NCBI GenBank assembly: GCA_033297075.1
Contig: MU858334.1
Location: forward strand, 1 to 28,339
Source: Rhypophila decipiens
Taxonomy: Eukaryota > Ascomycota > Sordariomycetes > Sordariales > Naviculisporaceae
DNA: 28,339 nt
Reading direction: 5' to 3'
Positions 8,398-20,741 of the stretch are shown one piece after another. The notes beneath the pieces were generated by a model. It saw nothing but the letters and a program-made list of their open reading frames with translations, did not search any database and had not been told where the DNA came from. Position 1 is the stretch's first letter. Each line of letters opens with the position of its first letter. Position numbers and translations under genes: made by a program.

Positions 8398-11300
8398 TCT
8401 ACAAAAGACACTTCGAGTGTAGGAACATTTTGTTTTTTAGTCTATCTTTTCTCTATAATAATAACCTTTTTACCTTTACTCTACGTAGTAAATACGTCTC
8501 TTATATGTATATTATAACGTTGGAATGTGTATAGACCGGGATGGGTAACTTTGGAAGTACTTGCCTTTAGTACATATGTACGAGAGGTAAGGTTAGTAGG
8601 AAAGTAAGTAGGTGCTTTCTGAGACGTGGAAATGAAGTTCTGAGTGAGCTTACCTTCTTGAAATGAGAATGACAAGATCCTTGGGGCTTGCTAAGAGGGC
8701 TATCTATGTATGAATGGTATTGGGGTTTAACTCTTAATATAACTAACTAGAACTAATACTGTGAATAAACATTGAGATGGGGAAAGTATAAGGTATGTTA
8801 GTAAGATTGTCATGAGGATTCTTTCCAAAGATTAGTATGATGACTGGTGATTTGTTCTAGGTTATATATGGTTCTTATTTCTTTACTTTTAGATATATAA
8901 CGTTTATATTAAAGCTCATATCATTAGGACTCTATATAGGTGTAAGTTTAAAAGTACCGTATCATACATAGAGCATTTTAATACAGTACACAATGATGTT
9001 TGCCATAATAAAGACGAGTAGTTACAGTGTGTATCATCTTCTTGTCTTGTATATGTGTGCCCGCCCGGGGTATATACGTTCGATGGCCTCATCTTCTCAC
9101 AACCTGAATCTGTATTATACCATGATGGCCTGGCCTGGTCTACTGTGGTCTGTTCTGCCTCGGCTGGCCGGCTGGGCAGGTGAGACGAGGCGAGTGGGAT
9201 CAGGATCCGGTTGCTACAAGTTATGGTCCAATTTTGTCTTTATATCTCTAGACAAATGGACCCCACCCCGCCCCTGATCTGAATGTGAATGGGATGGAAT
9301 GGACGGCTAGATGTAATATGGCAGTTCATCAGTTCTCGTCCGTTAGTTGGAGGTAGTCGTACCGCTCCGTCCCTGATACGATGATCCGACAGCGAGCGCA
9401 AAAAAGTTCATCATCATACAGTACGACCATCGGCTGTCTATGAAATGATGTGATGATGTACGTAAATATCTCCTGAGGGAATTATAGCCTTGGTGGGAGC
9501 TGTATGTTTTGCGCATCATCGAGAGTGATATAATGATCTATCTAAAGTCAGGCACTTTCGTAACGGCAGTAGTATCATGATCCTCCCCAATCTATAAGAA
9601 CCCGTCCTGTGGGTTTTCACTTTGAATGCTTGGCTTCCCGTCTTGTCTTGTCCTGAAAACTCAGGAACGCTATAACATGATATTCGTATGAGCACTTTTT
9701 CTTTTCAGTTATCCGAATCCAGTCGGCCCTAAGGCAGGCAGGACGCGCCCGCCCGGGAGACCCGGCGGGATCGTATTAAGTATTCTTTATAGCGTTAATA
9801 TATCTGTTCCTGTCCCGCCTGGTCGATCCGTGCCGGCGGGTGGATTTCATGCGCTTAATGTTTTATTTATTCTTTTAATTGTTTGTTAAGCGCGTCCGTT
9901 TTAGTTGCTGGTGTGGACGGGAACAGTGATGTCCATTTACCCGGCCGCCGTTTTTTTATCACGTACTTCACTTGGGACTGTCCGTTTTGAAGGAGATAGC
10001 CAAGGTGAGGAAGGTACCATGTGTCTGTATGGAGACGTGAATCGGGGAGAATCCTGAAGTTGTTCTGTACGTTTTGGAAAATATTGTATCAGATGTTGTT
10101 GTTGTTGTTGTTGTTGGTAATTACTTGCTTCCAGATCTTCTCGACAAGGTTTTCTAGAGACCGACTGACTTGGGATGTTGCCAGAAAGGCTAAATAATCT
10201 GAAGACACAATCTTTTGCAGGTACAGATTCGAGGCATCTTCTCTTTTTTGTTGAGATTAACTTACAAGTTGTGGATTCTATATATGTTCAAACTTTTGGG
10301 AAGTTTTCACAAGGTATAAGGGAAGGTGCGTTGCTCGACGCCCCTCCATGGACAAAGTCTTGATGTAGGACGGAATCCATCTTCCTTCCTCTCCTGTCTT
10401 CCAGCCGTTGACATCATGCTCATTCTGCTTAAGCTTGGAACTCTGCCCGTTAAAGATGTTATGGATGAACTTACTCGATTTATGATGCTTTTACTCGAGA
10501 TACTTTTAGAACTGGCGTCAGGGTCAGGGTATCCCTGAAACAGACAAGTTTTCTGAGTGAAAATTGGATCCGGCTATCTTGATGTCCCGCTCAAGGGTCT
10601 TCTTGACAATGTAATGCAGGCATGTTCCTACGTGCAAGGCTAATCTTGGTTTCGCACAAAGGGGCAGAATTCGATATCTTGGTCTGGCTAGGTAGCTAGA
10701 CAGGCACAGAAAGTAAGGAACCACGCAAGCATTTTGTTCGTTCCATCAACCCGGAGCAGGAGCTGAGTGGTTGTGATGTACTGATCAGTGTTCCTGGCCC
10801 TTCTGGACCCATCCCGACCTCTCGTATCATATTGGCTATGCTAAGTATGGTTCCACGACCTTTAGATAATTCTGTGGTTCTTATGTAGAGTGATAGTGAC
10901 AAAGAAATGTGGTGTAGTAATTCATTTGGCGCAAAAGGCATGTTGGTCCCGCCCGGGCTCACGGAAACCTCGCTTGGCTATTCTTCGAGTCCAGATTGAG
11001 TGAGAGGCAGAGAATGGTTCGTTCGGTTCACAGATAGACCAATCTTTTTTCCTTTGGGTCTCTGGGTAAAATGTCACCCTACTTTTTTGCACTTGGGGAT
11101 CACAACACTGTACACTAGAGTTCGGAGAAGGGCCACGCCACTCTCGCTATCATCACCTTGCTAGAGCGGTCAATGCCAATGATTTTTGGTATTGTAGTAG
11201 TGATTATTCCGATTTCCTTCGGAGCGGGCATCTCTAGCTCCAAAAATGGTATTCCATCGCCATTCCCATCGGTATTCCCATTTCGATATGCGTAAAGTGG

Positions 11301-12480
11301 CGTGCGGGGGGGAAGGCGATTTGTGATGGTGAGCGGCGAATCTGTGATCGACAAGGCGTGCAGGATCACGTTCCGCGGTGGGGTGGTCAAGGTGAGGGGA
11401 TCGTGGTGTGTGTGTGTGTGGCTCAAGTTGATGGTTATGGTTATCCGTCCGTGATACACGTACTTCTAGAATGTGATGGTGAGGAATAGTTTCTGGACAA
11501 GTCCTTGGGCTTGGAAATAACCAAGGGAGTCACCTGCTGTGCCTCCATGATTCACGGCATACAATGCAAACTGGATTTTGGGAACCAACTGTTTTCCAAG
11601 GGGACGGCATTTCATACACCGGTCCAAAATGTCCGATACCTTGGGAGCATTGGTTCAAGGCGATTTCCCAAGTTGTGGCAAGGCGGGGGTTTATTCCCAT
11701 TTTACCGTCTTCAGTTATTTCCTACAGGTCCGGTTGATTCTCCTTGTTCTCGTAGCTTGGTTTTCTGAGTTTGGTGGACCACGTAGATCGCGGACTCGGG
11801 GGGTTTCAGGGTCAAGTAAAATGTGTGGAAAGCTTGATCCTTTTGTTTGCGTCCGTGGGTAAAAGGGAATCTTTTGTTTGATGTTGTATCCAGACCCGTA
11901 CGATCGTCCTTGCATAGATTGGGAATAGAAGGGTCCGAATTATACTGCGTGATGTACATCTGTTCAATGTGAAGCTCGATATTGTCAAGCTGGGCATCTC
12001 AGACACGGAGGAACATATTGCTGGGCCGACATGGGCGTGAGTCTCGTGCCAGGTTGTCGGTAAATAGGCTCAATTTGAGATTGGTGCTTGTCTGTTTTGT
12101 TCAGAGTGATCCTGAAAGATAAAGGCTCGGATATTGGGGGTTCGAGAGAACGTCAAATCAGGTCACGATATCACAATTAGAGACGAGAAAATGGCAGTCA
12201 AAAGCGTAGTAGAGCTTTTGTTCAAATTGAATAAAAAACTACTCAGGTATCCTCAACAAGCAAAAGGCTTAAACTAAAAAATATACTAGTAATAAATGAT
12301 GTGTTCGTCAAAAAAGCAACATCCATCCTAAAATCAGATACTGGTTCATATCGCATCGTCTATCCTTGATAAAGTGATAAGAGACGTGATATCAGACACC
12401 AATCCGCATGCAGCCTCGGGTATGTATTTTTATTAAGGAGCAATGTCGGACCATGGTTGGTTGTCGTGGTTTGTATTGAT
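8398..12480. other. 4.1-kb gene-poor region
   Basis: I found no coding region that could be supported on either strand; the longest open frames are about 115 codons, of protein-unlike composition. About 8400-9000 is strikingly AT-rich and TpA-rich, which may reflect old repeat-induced point mutation. The rest is of mixed composition with simple repeats. The region lies between the 3' ends of two convergent genes, so no promoter is required here. The stretch before 12481 would hold the transporter 3' untranslated region. Confidence 0.5.
10095..10115 (+). repeat. (GTT)7 microsatellite
   Basis: Seven perfect GTT units in non-coding sequence. A shorter TG-dinucleotide run occurs at 11406-11420. 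Confidence 0.9.
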
Positions 12481-14177
12481 TTAGTTGGAGGCCTTCTCGT
12501 CGGTGATGTGAGTCTCCTTCTCGATCTGGCGGATGTCGATGTGGGCAACGTCGGCCTCGTCGCCGTCGATGACCTTGGCGAGCTCCTCGAGGGTGGGTCC
12601 CTTGGTCTCGACGTACATGAAGTAGACGAAGCAGAGTTCGAGGAAGATCCAGCACTGTGGAAGAAAGAGTTAGTTTTCCTGTGGTCTTGCAGCTCAAACA
12701 GAGAGGACGGGCAACTTACGGTGTAGATGAGGTAGAGCTTCCAGGTGTGGCCGTAGAACGCCTCAAAGGCAATGGGGTTGGCGTAGACGTTGAGGGTAAG
12801 GGCGGCCTGGACGCAGACGTTCATGATCATGAGACCCTTGGCACGGAGTCTGTAGGGAAGGATTTCGACGGTGTAGCCGACCAGGAGACCGGACCAGGCG
12901 AGCGAGTAGAAGATGCCAAAGACCCAGATGAAGAAGATCATGGCCTTGTCGGCACCGGGGGCGCGCTTCTCGTCCCAGAGGGCCGAGGTGATGGTCCAGA
13001 AGATGAAGGTGCCGAACATGCCAGCGGTGGAGGCCAAGAAAGCAGGGCGACGGCCGAGCTTGTCGACGAGGAGAGCCATGGTGATAGAGACGATGAGGGC
13101 AAGGCAGGTCTGACCGGCCGAGAGACCGAGCTTGGCAGTCTCCTGGCCCTCAAGACCGGCCGAGTCGTAGAGCTTGGAGGCATAGTTGGAGATGATGGCG
13201 TTTCCAGACCACTGGGAGAAGAAGCCGAGCGAGATGAGGACCGAGAGACGGTAACGGTTGCCGCGGGTCTTGAAGAAGTCCATGTAGCTCGAGTTCTTGT
13301 TGTTCTCGTACTCGAGGCGGATCGTGTCCTTGATCTCGCGGAACTCGAACTGGACGAGCGTGTCGTTCTCGTTGCCGTTGGCGTGGTACTTGGCGAGGAT
13401 GTGGAGGGCCTCCTCGTGCCTCTCCTTGGCGATCAGGTAACGGGGGGACTCGGGGACCCAGTAGATGAAGGCGAGCTGGATGAGCGAGGGGAAGGCCTGG
13501 ACGAGGGCGGGGATACGCCACGACCACTCGTTGTAGGTGTACTTGGTGCCGAACGACAACCAGGCGACGATCAGCGCACCGACGTTCCACAGGCAGTTGT
13601 AGACGGTGGTGAGACGGGCACGATGCTGGGGATGGCAGAGCTCGGTGAGAAGCATGGGGGAGGCGATCTGGGCGAGCGAGTTGCCGAAACCGAGGAGGAC
13701 ACGGCCACCCATGAACTGGCCCATGCTGGTGCAGGCACCCTGGAGGATGGCACCGGCAATCATGATCACGCAGCCGATGACGATGGGGATCTTACGACCG
13801 AAGTTGTCGGTGATGAGAGGGCTGCAGAGAGAGGCTCAGAGTCAGACAAGTTTATTTGCAATTGGTCAAGACAAGGCTGAAACTTACACAAAGGGGATAG
13901 AGGCCAGGGAACCAATCTGGTAGAGAGCTCCGAGAAGACCGAGCTCCTTACCGTCGGGGTTGCCAAAGTAGTCACCCCAGACCTTGAAGTTCTGCACCGA
14001 GTTGAAGAACATGCCATCGTAACCAGTGGTGGCCGAAGCAATACACAGAACGGCGGCGTAGAAGTAGAGCTTGCGAAGACCGGCGTCTTGCCTCCAGTTG
14101 ACCTTTTCGAACTGGGGAGCTTCCTCCTGGGCCTGGGCGAGGGCCTCGGCCTGAGGCTTCTTGTCGAGAATGCCCAT
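12481..14177 (-). CDS. MFS sugar transporter (sugar porter family)
   Basis: A plasma-membrane sugar carrier of the major facilitator superfamily, probably a sugar/H+ symporter. Exons, in gene order: 14177-13888, 13821-12720, 12654-12481. The introns (66 and 65 nt) have GTAAGT donors and the phases agree, giving 521 residues and about 12 membrane segments. Sugar-porter motifs are visible: DNFGRK (102-107), WRIP (198-201), PESPRYL (220-226), DKLGRRP in the second half, and VETKGPTLEEL near 479, a variant of PETKG. The first membrane segment holds TTGYDGMFF, and FSQWSGNAIISNY recalls fungal lactose permease and hexose transporter-like proteins. The substrate cannot be assigned. Strongly biased codons (few TTA, CTA or TCA) leave the antisense strand open for about 400 codons and suggest high expression. 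It converges with OST1 and diverges from MSH3 across 6.5 kb. Confidence 0.95.
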
Positions 14178-14370
14178 TGTGCTTGTTTGTCTTGACGGGA
14201 CTTTTGTGTTGTTCCTTTTTTCCCAATTGGATTATCAGACAGCTCGATGACCCGGCGCCCCTGGGATCAAGCTGAATGGAATAGGAGGAGTTGTTGAGAT
14301 GGGAGGGTGGTTGAGGGAAGACAAGGAAGGAAGGAAAAGAAGCAGCTCGAGAGAGAGGAGGGACGGTAGA

Positions 14371-14379
14371 GATATATAG
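14371..14379 (-). promoter_or_regulatory. Candidate TATA box of the sugar transporter
   Basis: CTATATATC on the minus strand lies about 195 bp upstream of the transporter ATG and is followed by a pyrimidine-rich leader. The position is plausible for a fungal core promoter. The match is by eye. Confidence 0.5.
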
Positions 14380-14619
14380 AATCCAGAACCGCCATCTCCA
14401 GCGAGAGGGTCCAAGACGGACAACCGGTCCGGACAGTCGACTCCAGCACAATGGACGGGGCAGCAGGCGAGAGGGCCAGAGTCGAGGGTGCTCCCATGTG
14501 GACCCAGGCCAACCGCAGAGCAAGAAGCTTGGCCCGATTCGACGAGAGAACTCCGTTGGTGTGTATGGTAGGGGACAGGGCCGGGGGCAAAGAAAACATG
14601 ATCACTGATGTTGGGGGGT

Positions 14620-14633
14620 GTGGAGGACTGGGG
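14620..14633 (+). promoter_or_regulatory. Paired CreA/CRE1-type sites (SYGGRG)
   Basis: GTGGAG (14620-14625) and CTGGGG (14628-14633) both fit the SYGGRG consensus of the carbon catabolite repressor CreA/CRE1 and are two bases apart. They lie about 445 bp upstream of the transporter ATG. Paired CreA sites are the form usually linked to repression. Single matches are common by chance, so this is only suggestive. Confidence 0.35.
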
Positions 14634-15303
14634 AGCCGGGACTGGGACCAGGAGACTTCCATAAACCATGTCCCATTCACCTTGAACGATGCGTGAGAGA
14701 CATGAGAGCGAATCCACTTATTCTGTAAATAGTGGGAGGTACGGTAGCACCAGCCCATGGGACCGTTGACGGTGAACGGCACCAGATTGTGGTAAAGTTG
14801 TATCGAGCAGTCCGTATCATGACCAATACCGGTATCAGTACCATAGTATCTCCGTTCCCAGCCCGTCTCGCCTCTCTTCTCTAGGACCAGATCCCGCGTT
14901 CCTTGCCGGGCGACAAGATATTCCTCAGACTTGCAGGACTAGAATTATCTGAGCTGTAAGTGTCAATGAGGCTAAACCCCTTTTCCGATCTGGTATTATA
15001 CCTCATAATGCCTTGAAGATTTGTTAGCAAATGCCCCCGGTGGTCTATACACCAACGACGTTGCAATTTGAGCACAAACTCCAACTTTTTCCCCAACTTT
15101 TCACCACAAACCACACGATCCTATGCAGTAGCAGTGCACAGTAACCACAGTCTCCAGAATGCCAAGACGAGGCCAAGGTCACCTAGGTACGACGTCCCGG
15201 CTTGGTCCCCACACACGTTGTGGACAAGACAAGGGACCAGGGAGGAGTAAAAAGGAGACAGAAAAGAGACAGAGGCATGAAGAGTGAAAATCAACCTAGA
15301 GCC

Positions 15304-15340
15304 AACCCCATGGGCAGTTTTCCCGTTTTCCCATGGGGTT
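15304..15340. repeat. 11-bp perfect dyad
   Basis: AACCCCATGGG (15304-15314) and its exact reverse complement CCCATGGGGTT (15330-15340) are separated by 15 bases, about 1.1 kb upstream of the transporter start. It could be a two-site regulator target or chance. Confidence 0.8.
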
Positions 15341-18300
15341 TGCACCTTAGCTTGCTTTGCTGCCCCAGGGTTGCCCCGGACTGTACGGTATCCACTCGCC
15401 GTCCTGGCGCTGCGAGGTGAGACGAACGGTAGACGAACAAGGCACCACTATCGGGACGTGAAGATTAGCGTTGCGAAGGGGAAGAAGAAAAAAAAACGCT
15501 GGCAGTTGGGGACTTGACGGTGGAAGCGGGCCGAATCTGAGATGATGGCCGTCCCCCGGCTGCAGCTAACTGCAGCTGCTTGCCTGAGATAGGCATTGGT
15601 ACGTACTCTGGCACTGTACCTGCCTTCCTAGCGGGCCATACACAGGCTCCCATTCGTGCTCGACACTGCAGTCGCAACAGCGCATGTTGTTGGTCTTTGA
15701 TATTCCGGCCTAGCGCCACCCGGCCACCGGTTCGACGGTCGACCTCTAAGGGCTCCCGATTCCGAGAGCCGTTGCGGCACGGGGGGTGTGTGGTGTGCCA
15801 TGTGCATATTCTGCGCATTCACTGTCTTTCTTGTCCTGTGCAGTTGATCTCTTGTCTTTTTTACACGATTGTCCTTACCTTCTAGACCGTATCCTTGGGT
15901 CGGCAAACGGGAAACGGATATCGATCGATTCATCACGGAGCGCGCCTCCCAAGACTTTCTCTGGCTTTCTCTTGTTTAGGCAAATCACACCCGTCTGGGA
16001 TTCCCCTGGTGGCCTAGGGAGCATCCCGTGCCAGGTAAAACCCGCACTTGCACAGACAAGAAGTATTCCGTACTTTTCAGGTAGCAGTCTGTGTCGGCAG
16101 GTATATTGCACAGGTGTATTCTCGGTGATGAGACGCATATAAATTATAAAATATACATAATGCAAAAAAATAATGCAATTTGGTGCCTGGGCCCATTGTC
16201 TACTATGCGTCTATGGCTCTTTTTCTTTGGGTCGCTTTTAGTGTGCAGTAGCAGAATTGTGAGGTAGCAGACAACCAGAGCCCAGAGGATTGCTTGGACG
16301 GAGCTACTGTCTCGGAGGGTTCCATGGAAGTGCTGGAAACCCGGGTGGCCATTGCCCAGGAGGCTAGGAGGCAAGCGAACAAGAATAAGGGTATCCAATG
16401 ACTGTGCCCATTCGTTATTTGGTCTGTGGCAGGTGACCTTTGAAGAGCTTTGACTTGATCAATTCAACTCTCAAGATCATGAGGCTTCGGGTGAGGTCTC
16501 GAAAAGGGAGCCGCATATGCAAGCCCATGGCAAAAAGAAACAAAAAAGTCAGTGCTTGGTGCTTGTTTCCAGCGCCTCTTCGGCTTCCTTCCACCGCCGT
16601 CACGACCACATGGGCGTTGCCGTGCTTTCCTCCGCTAAACCCCAAACAATACCCCAGAAATCGAGCAAATCGCAGAAATCTCCAATCCTAGGAAGGATCA
16701 GTGGTCGAAGAGGGGCCCTCTCGGGGCCCACCCATGGAACCCTCCTCCGCGGATCCGAAGCTAAGAGCGCCACATGTCAGCTGTTCGGGGAAACTCTGCA
16801 GCGGCCATCAGAGCTATTCCTGACTGGTCAGTTAGCACGATCGCCTTAAACCCAGAGCAGTTAGCCCAACCTCTTTTCTTTGCTTCTGTTCTTTTCAACG
16901 GGTACGAGCGAAGCCATTGGCAAACGCTATTCTCACGTCAACGGCTGCCAACGGTGCGCCCAGATTCAATCTTGCGCGTAGAAAGCAGCAAGACGGCGCA
17001 CCTTACGGGTACACTTGCGGAAAACCAAAGTCAATTCCGCATCTGGTTGCGTGTTACATTGAGGATCCGACCCAACTCTTCAACTCCTCCGTTCGAATCT
17101 CGAAAAAGAAAGAAAAAAATGGGGTCCCCGTTGTCTCTCGTCGTCCTTGAAAAATCCCCTGGGCCCTGGCACATGTCGTGCGGCTAACGCCTCTGACTCG
17201 CCAGCCGCTGCATTTTACCCGTCTTGGCGTTCTATTTTGCCTGAAAGCGTTCCACATGGCTTTTCTGCGAACTCCACGACATCGACACCCCACACACAAA
17301 CCACCACACACACCTCTTGCCTGCGGCAGACCTGAGCTGACGATGGACAAGCTGACGATATGTCGTCTACGCAGCCGTTTTCGAACACCAAACCCGTAGC
17401 GAGACGCACACCAAGCTGATAGAGCAGACTTGTCGCCACACTTAGTCGCCACTGTTTCCAGCCAGCTAGGTCCAAGTTGAGGGTAAATTCACACGGTGGA
17501 TTCATCCAGCTCATCCGTTGACCCATCTGATACCCGAGACCTCTTGATAGGGCGCAAGCTCGATCCCGATCTGGAAGCGATTAATCAGAGGATACGGTAA
17601 CACTCTTGCCAGAAACATGGACCTGCGCATCACATCAGCAGATCCAACATGTCCCATCGAGCCCCGGAGATCCATGATGCTGGGATTTGGTAGCCGCGCC
17701 TGCTGAGGGTCCAAGTTGACCCAACCCGGGAAGCGAAGATATCGCCAAAGTAGGTACATTGTATTGATTGTGTACTTGTAACTCTGAAGTCTTGACTGGG
17801 ACGATTGGTGGCATCTTGTCCTGCTTTGGAGCTCTTGGCTCGTAACCGCTGAGCAACCCACACACGACACTACCGGCGCCATCTGTAATAGCTGACTTTC
17901 TACTTCAGACTTTGTCTGACAAGTCTTTGTCAGATTATACACTCGTGCACATTAGAGCTGTAGTGTGTACGAATTCCGACCATCACACTGGCTGCCCTAC
18001 AAGCTGCCAGGAAGGCGCCAGCGCGTCTAGGGCCGTGATACATCGGTATAGGGCCGCCATCTCCCGCGCCACGGCCTGTCGTTCCGTAAACGAGTGCGCG
18101 GTGCCTCGGCTACATGACCTTAGATGCACTGGCATACGGGCGCCACGGGATGGATACCTGACACTATACCCTTTGGTATTCGCTATTCACACACTGCTAA
18201 ACTAAAAACGGCGCATCTTAGGCGAGTTTCCTAGCTGAAGCCGAAACGAGCTGCAACTCGCAAGCTTGAGAGCCTCGAACGGTTTGTCTTGACGAGTGGA

Positions 18301-19321
18301 GTTGGCAAAGACTGCCGGGGGACTAGCCGGAAGAAAACTTTTTGGCATATCGACTGTGGGGGCTCCAAGGCCGAAGTCTGGAGAAGGATGATGGGTCCTC
18401 CTCCACGCTCCGCAAGAGCACATGCTTGACAAACGACCTTTGGGCTCTGGGGAAAAGAGGGTCAAGGTTTTGTTGAGTTTGGCCTGGGACCATGATGACA
18501 AGTTTGCCGTAGGAGTTTTCGTCAAGTCAACAGCAGAGGATGTCAAACAGTGATACTTGCACAACAATACACACGCTAAGAAGTGCCCAGGGGAGGCCAA
18601 AGATTTTCCCAAAAAATATGTTGCGCAACGCATTTTCCCAGACAAATTGAAGGCCGACCCAGCCAGACGGGGAGTAAATTAATAACACGGCTCAAGTATA
18701 GGTTCCACGGGATTGCACGCAGATGGGATGGGGGTTCCCAAGAAAAGTTCCAAGACAAGAACGGCCAAGAAAATTCCGGGAGCCGCCCGCTCACATTGAT
18801 ATCAAAAAGGTTGGATGGATCTGGCATGGATTTCGTGGAATCCATTGATACATAGCTGCCGACGTACCGTAGGAGCGGCATAGCTCCAGACTTGCAGCAG
18901 TAGTGCAGCAGACTTTCTTGGACTTGCTACCAACTGCGGTAGATGCTGCGGCCGAGGACAATGTGGTCCAGATCCCCGGAGTAGTCCGACAAGACGATGC
19001 CAGGCTGCCAGACAGCAACCACGCTACGGGACATCGGGAACGGAGTTCTTGGTTGTCTTTGATGGCACCTAGACCTCGACGAGGCGAGCTGTCGATGCAT
19101 GTCTGGAATCTGGATCTCAGCTTGCGGAGACTGCGAGGCATGTTCATCATCTCCAACTCCAAGCAGTAAGATATCAGCCTGGCAGGCCTGGGAATTTCCT
19201 ATGGGCCAAGAGACACTCCCTTGGGATACAATCGCGCCGTCTCGTCCCGGCCAGGCCATGTCAGATCCTTCTACGTCTCTGCCTTGCTTGCCGTTCTGTA
19301 AACAGTGGACACTGGGCAAGG

Positions 19322-19340
19322 CAAGACAAGACAAGACAAG
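19322..19340 (+). repeat. CAAGA pentamer run
   Basis: About four tandem units of CAAGA in non-coding sequence between the transporter and MSH3. A simple repeat with no evident role. Confidence 0.8.
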
Positions 19341-20050
19341 CAATTAACGAGATAAGATGCGCCGATATAAAATGACCTTGGCCGTTGACATGATCAACTT
19401 GATCCTAGAAAATTCATGGGATACTGGTACGTAGTACAGTAGATCATGGACACTCAGACAGATACATCCGTCCGTTCCTGAGCCTTAACCGCCCACCCCG
19501 GGTTCCCCAGAGTCAGATCAACCTGATCCCAGATCTAGAGCAACCTAGACCACGTCCCTTTTGTCGTCCCTATGAATGATCTACAGGACCTTGATACTAC
19601 TACTCCCTTTCCCAAGTCTTGATAACTAATCAGACCACATTCGCCGCAACAGACTAAAATAAACTTATTATTACAGCGTATCTTCGCTTCAAACAGAAAA
19701 TTCCCGTCAGTCCACACCACTAAAATAACGATTTTATGCGTTTACGTCAAATCCGGGCCCGGGCGGACACCAAGCTCCTTGGTGCGGCTTGGTTACACTG
19801 TTAAGAACCTGAGATCTACTACCCTTAACCAGATCCAGTCCGGATTTCGGAACATGTCAAAGACGGGTTGGGTTGGGGGCATATTGGCATAAATAATGGA
19901 ACTCTGCTCCGTGCGCACATCATTGCACTCCCGTTGTTTGGCTGGATTGAGTAAGCAGATCGGGCTTTATATTCTTTTGCTTTTTTTTATTTTTTTAAGT
20001 TGCTTGATAATGGCATATCACGAGGATGATTACCCATCTTGGCCGGATTG

Positions 20051-20130
20051 TTGTCATGTCGTTGGCTTCTGTTTATGGATCTTTATGAAAGGGGTCGTCG
20101 CTTCACCAGACATTGTCATGTCGTTGGCTT
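20051..20130 (+). repeat. 18-bp direct repeat
   Basis: TTGTCATGTCGTTGGCTT occurs at 20051-20068 and again at 20113-20130. The copies are identical and 62 bp apart start to start. The region is non-coding, upstream of MSH3. Confidence 0.85.
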
Positions 20131-20532
20131 TAACCATGCCAAGGATGGTCTAACTGGTGAAAAAGCTTGAACGAGCCGTTTTCAGCGTATTCTTCATGCG
20201 AGGCAGGGCCGTTACATATCATACCGTTAGGCTTCGTCCTAACAAACCGTTTCCAACTTTTTTCCTTTCTTTTTTCGGCCACTCGTCTGCTTCTCCTGTT
20301 TTTTTTGGCTTCCAGTCACAAGACGAGGAATCAGTTCATGAGGGGAAGGGCAACGGCAAGATGTTGGAGAAAAAGTTGGGGTAAGGACCGATTTCTCGGC
20401 AAACCGGCTGCACGGGCCAAACTTCCAGAAGTCCCCGGCCCCGGCCCTGGCCTTGTCAAAAAAGTCAGGTGAGCTCGAGCAATGGAATCGCAGCTCGACC
20501 CCACTTTTTCCATGCAGCCACTCAAAGGCTGT

Positions 20533-20582
20533 CGCGTCTTGCCGTTTGGCGCGTCTCTTGCAGCAGGTGTGGTGCGGCGCGT
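20533..20582 (-). promoter_or_regulatory. Three MCB-like ACGCG cores upstream of MSH3
   Basis: CGCGT (ACGCG on the minus strand) occurs at 20533-20537, 20550-20554 and 20578-20582, about 160-210 bp before the MSH3 ATG. ACGCG is the core of the MluI cell-cycle box bound by the MBF factor at G1/S, which controls many fungal replication and repair genes. None of the three is the full ACGCGT hexamer. The spacing and gene type fit; binding is inferred. Confidence 0.4.
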
Positions 20583-20741
20583 TTTTTTGTTCAATGTCCC
20601 GCTTTACCGCGATATCCCGGGTGACATTACGGCTCAAGGCTCAATTCGCTACGCAACAATAGTCAAACGACCCATACAACCGGCGGATAATTTTTTGTCG
20701 TGTCCATCAGTCGATTTGAAGAAAGGGTGAAATCGGCAAGG

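Larger units (their letters stand above)
14178..20741. other. 6.5-kb intergenic region between divergent genes
   Basis: It contains the promoters of the transporter (minus) and MSH3 (plus). I found no gene I can support. Several open frames of 100-147 codons on both strands between 15.5 and 19.4 kb have no recognisable domain, overlap each other on opposite strands and lack fitting introns. The middle is of mixed to GC-rich composition and carries a dyad (15304-15340), a CAAGA-type pentamer run (19322-19340) and an 18-bp direct repeat (20051 and 20113). Non-coding RNAs or decayed genes could be present but cannot be shown by reading. Confidence 0.5.

Noticed and set aside
8993..9277. 94-codon open frame after the AT-rich patch
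   Set aside because: Low-information sequence with no domain or leader; probably chance.
12657..13880. Open frame of about 407 codons on the plus strand
   Set aside because: It is antisense to the sugar transporter. The transporter avoids TTA, CTA and TCA codons, so the complementary strand lacks stops. The product is low-complexity, rich in Gly, Asp, Glu and Val, and matches no family.
3193..14177. Hexokinase and sugar transporter as a functional cluster
   Set aside because: They are about 7 kb apart, on opposite strands, with OST1, a tRNA and a long non-coding stretch between. Both are common genes and co-location is probably chance.
17091..17100. B-box-like GTTCGAATCT
   Set aside because: No A box or pairing acceptor stem lies at the right distance upstream.
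17511..19343. Open frames of 100-147 codons on both strands
   Set aside because: No recognisable domain, atypical composition, overlap on opposite strands, and no leader or intron arrangement that extends them.
20700..20741. In-frame upstream extension of MSH3
   Set aside because: It would need a GTG start. The first ATG at 20742 is followed by the normal Ser-rich tail and PCNA box.
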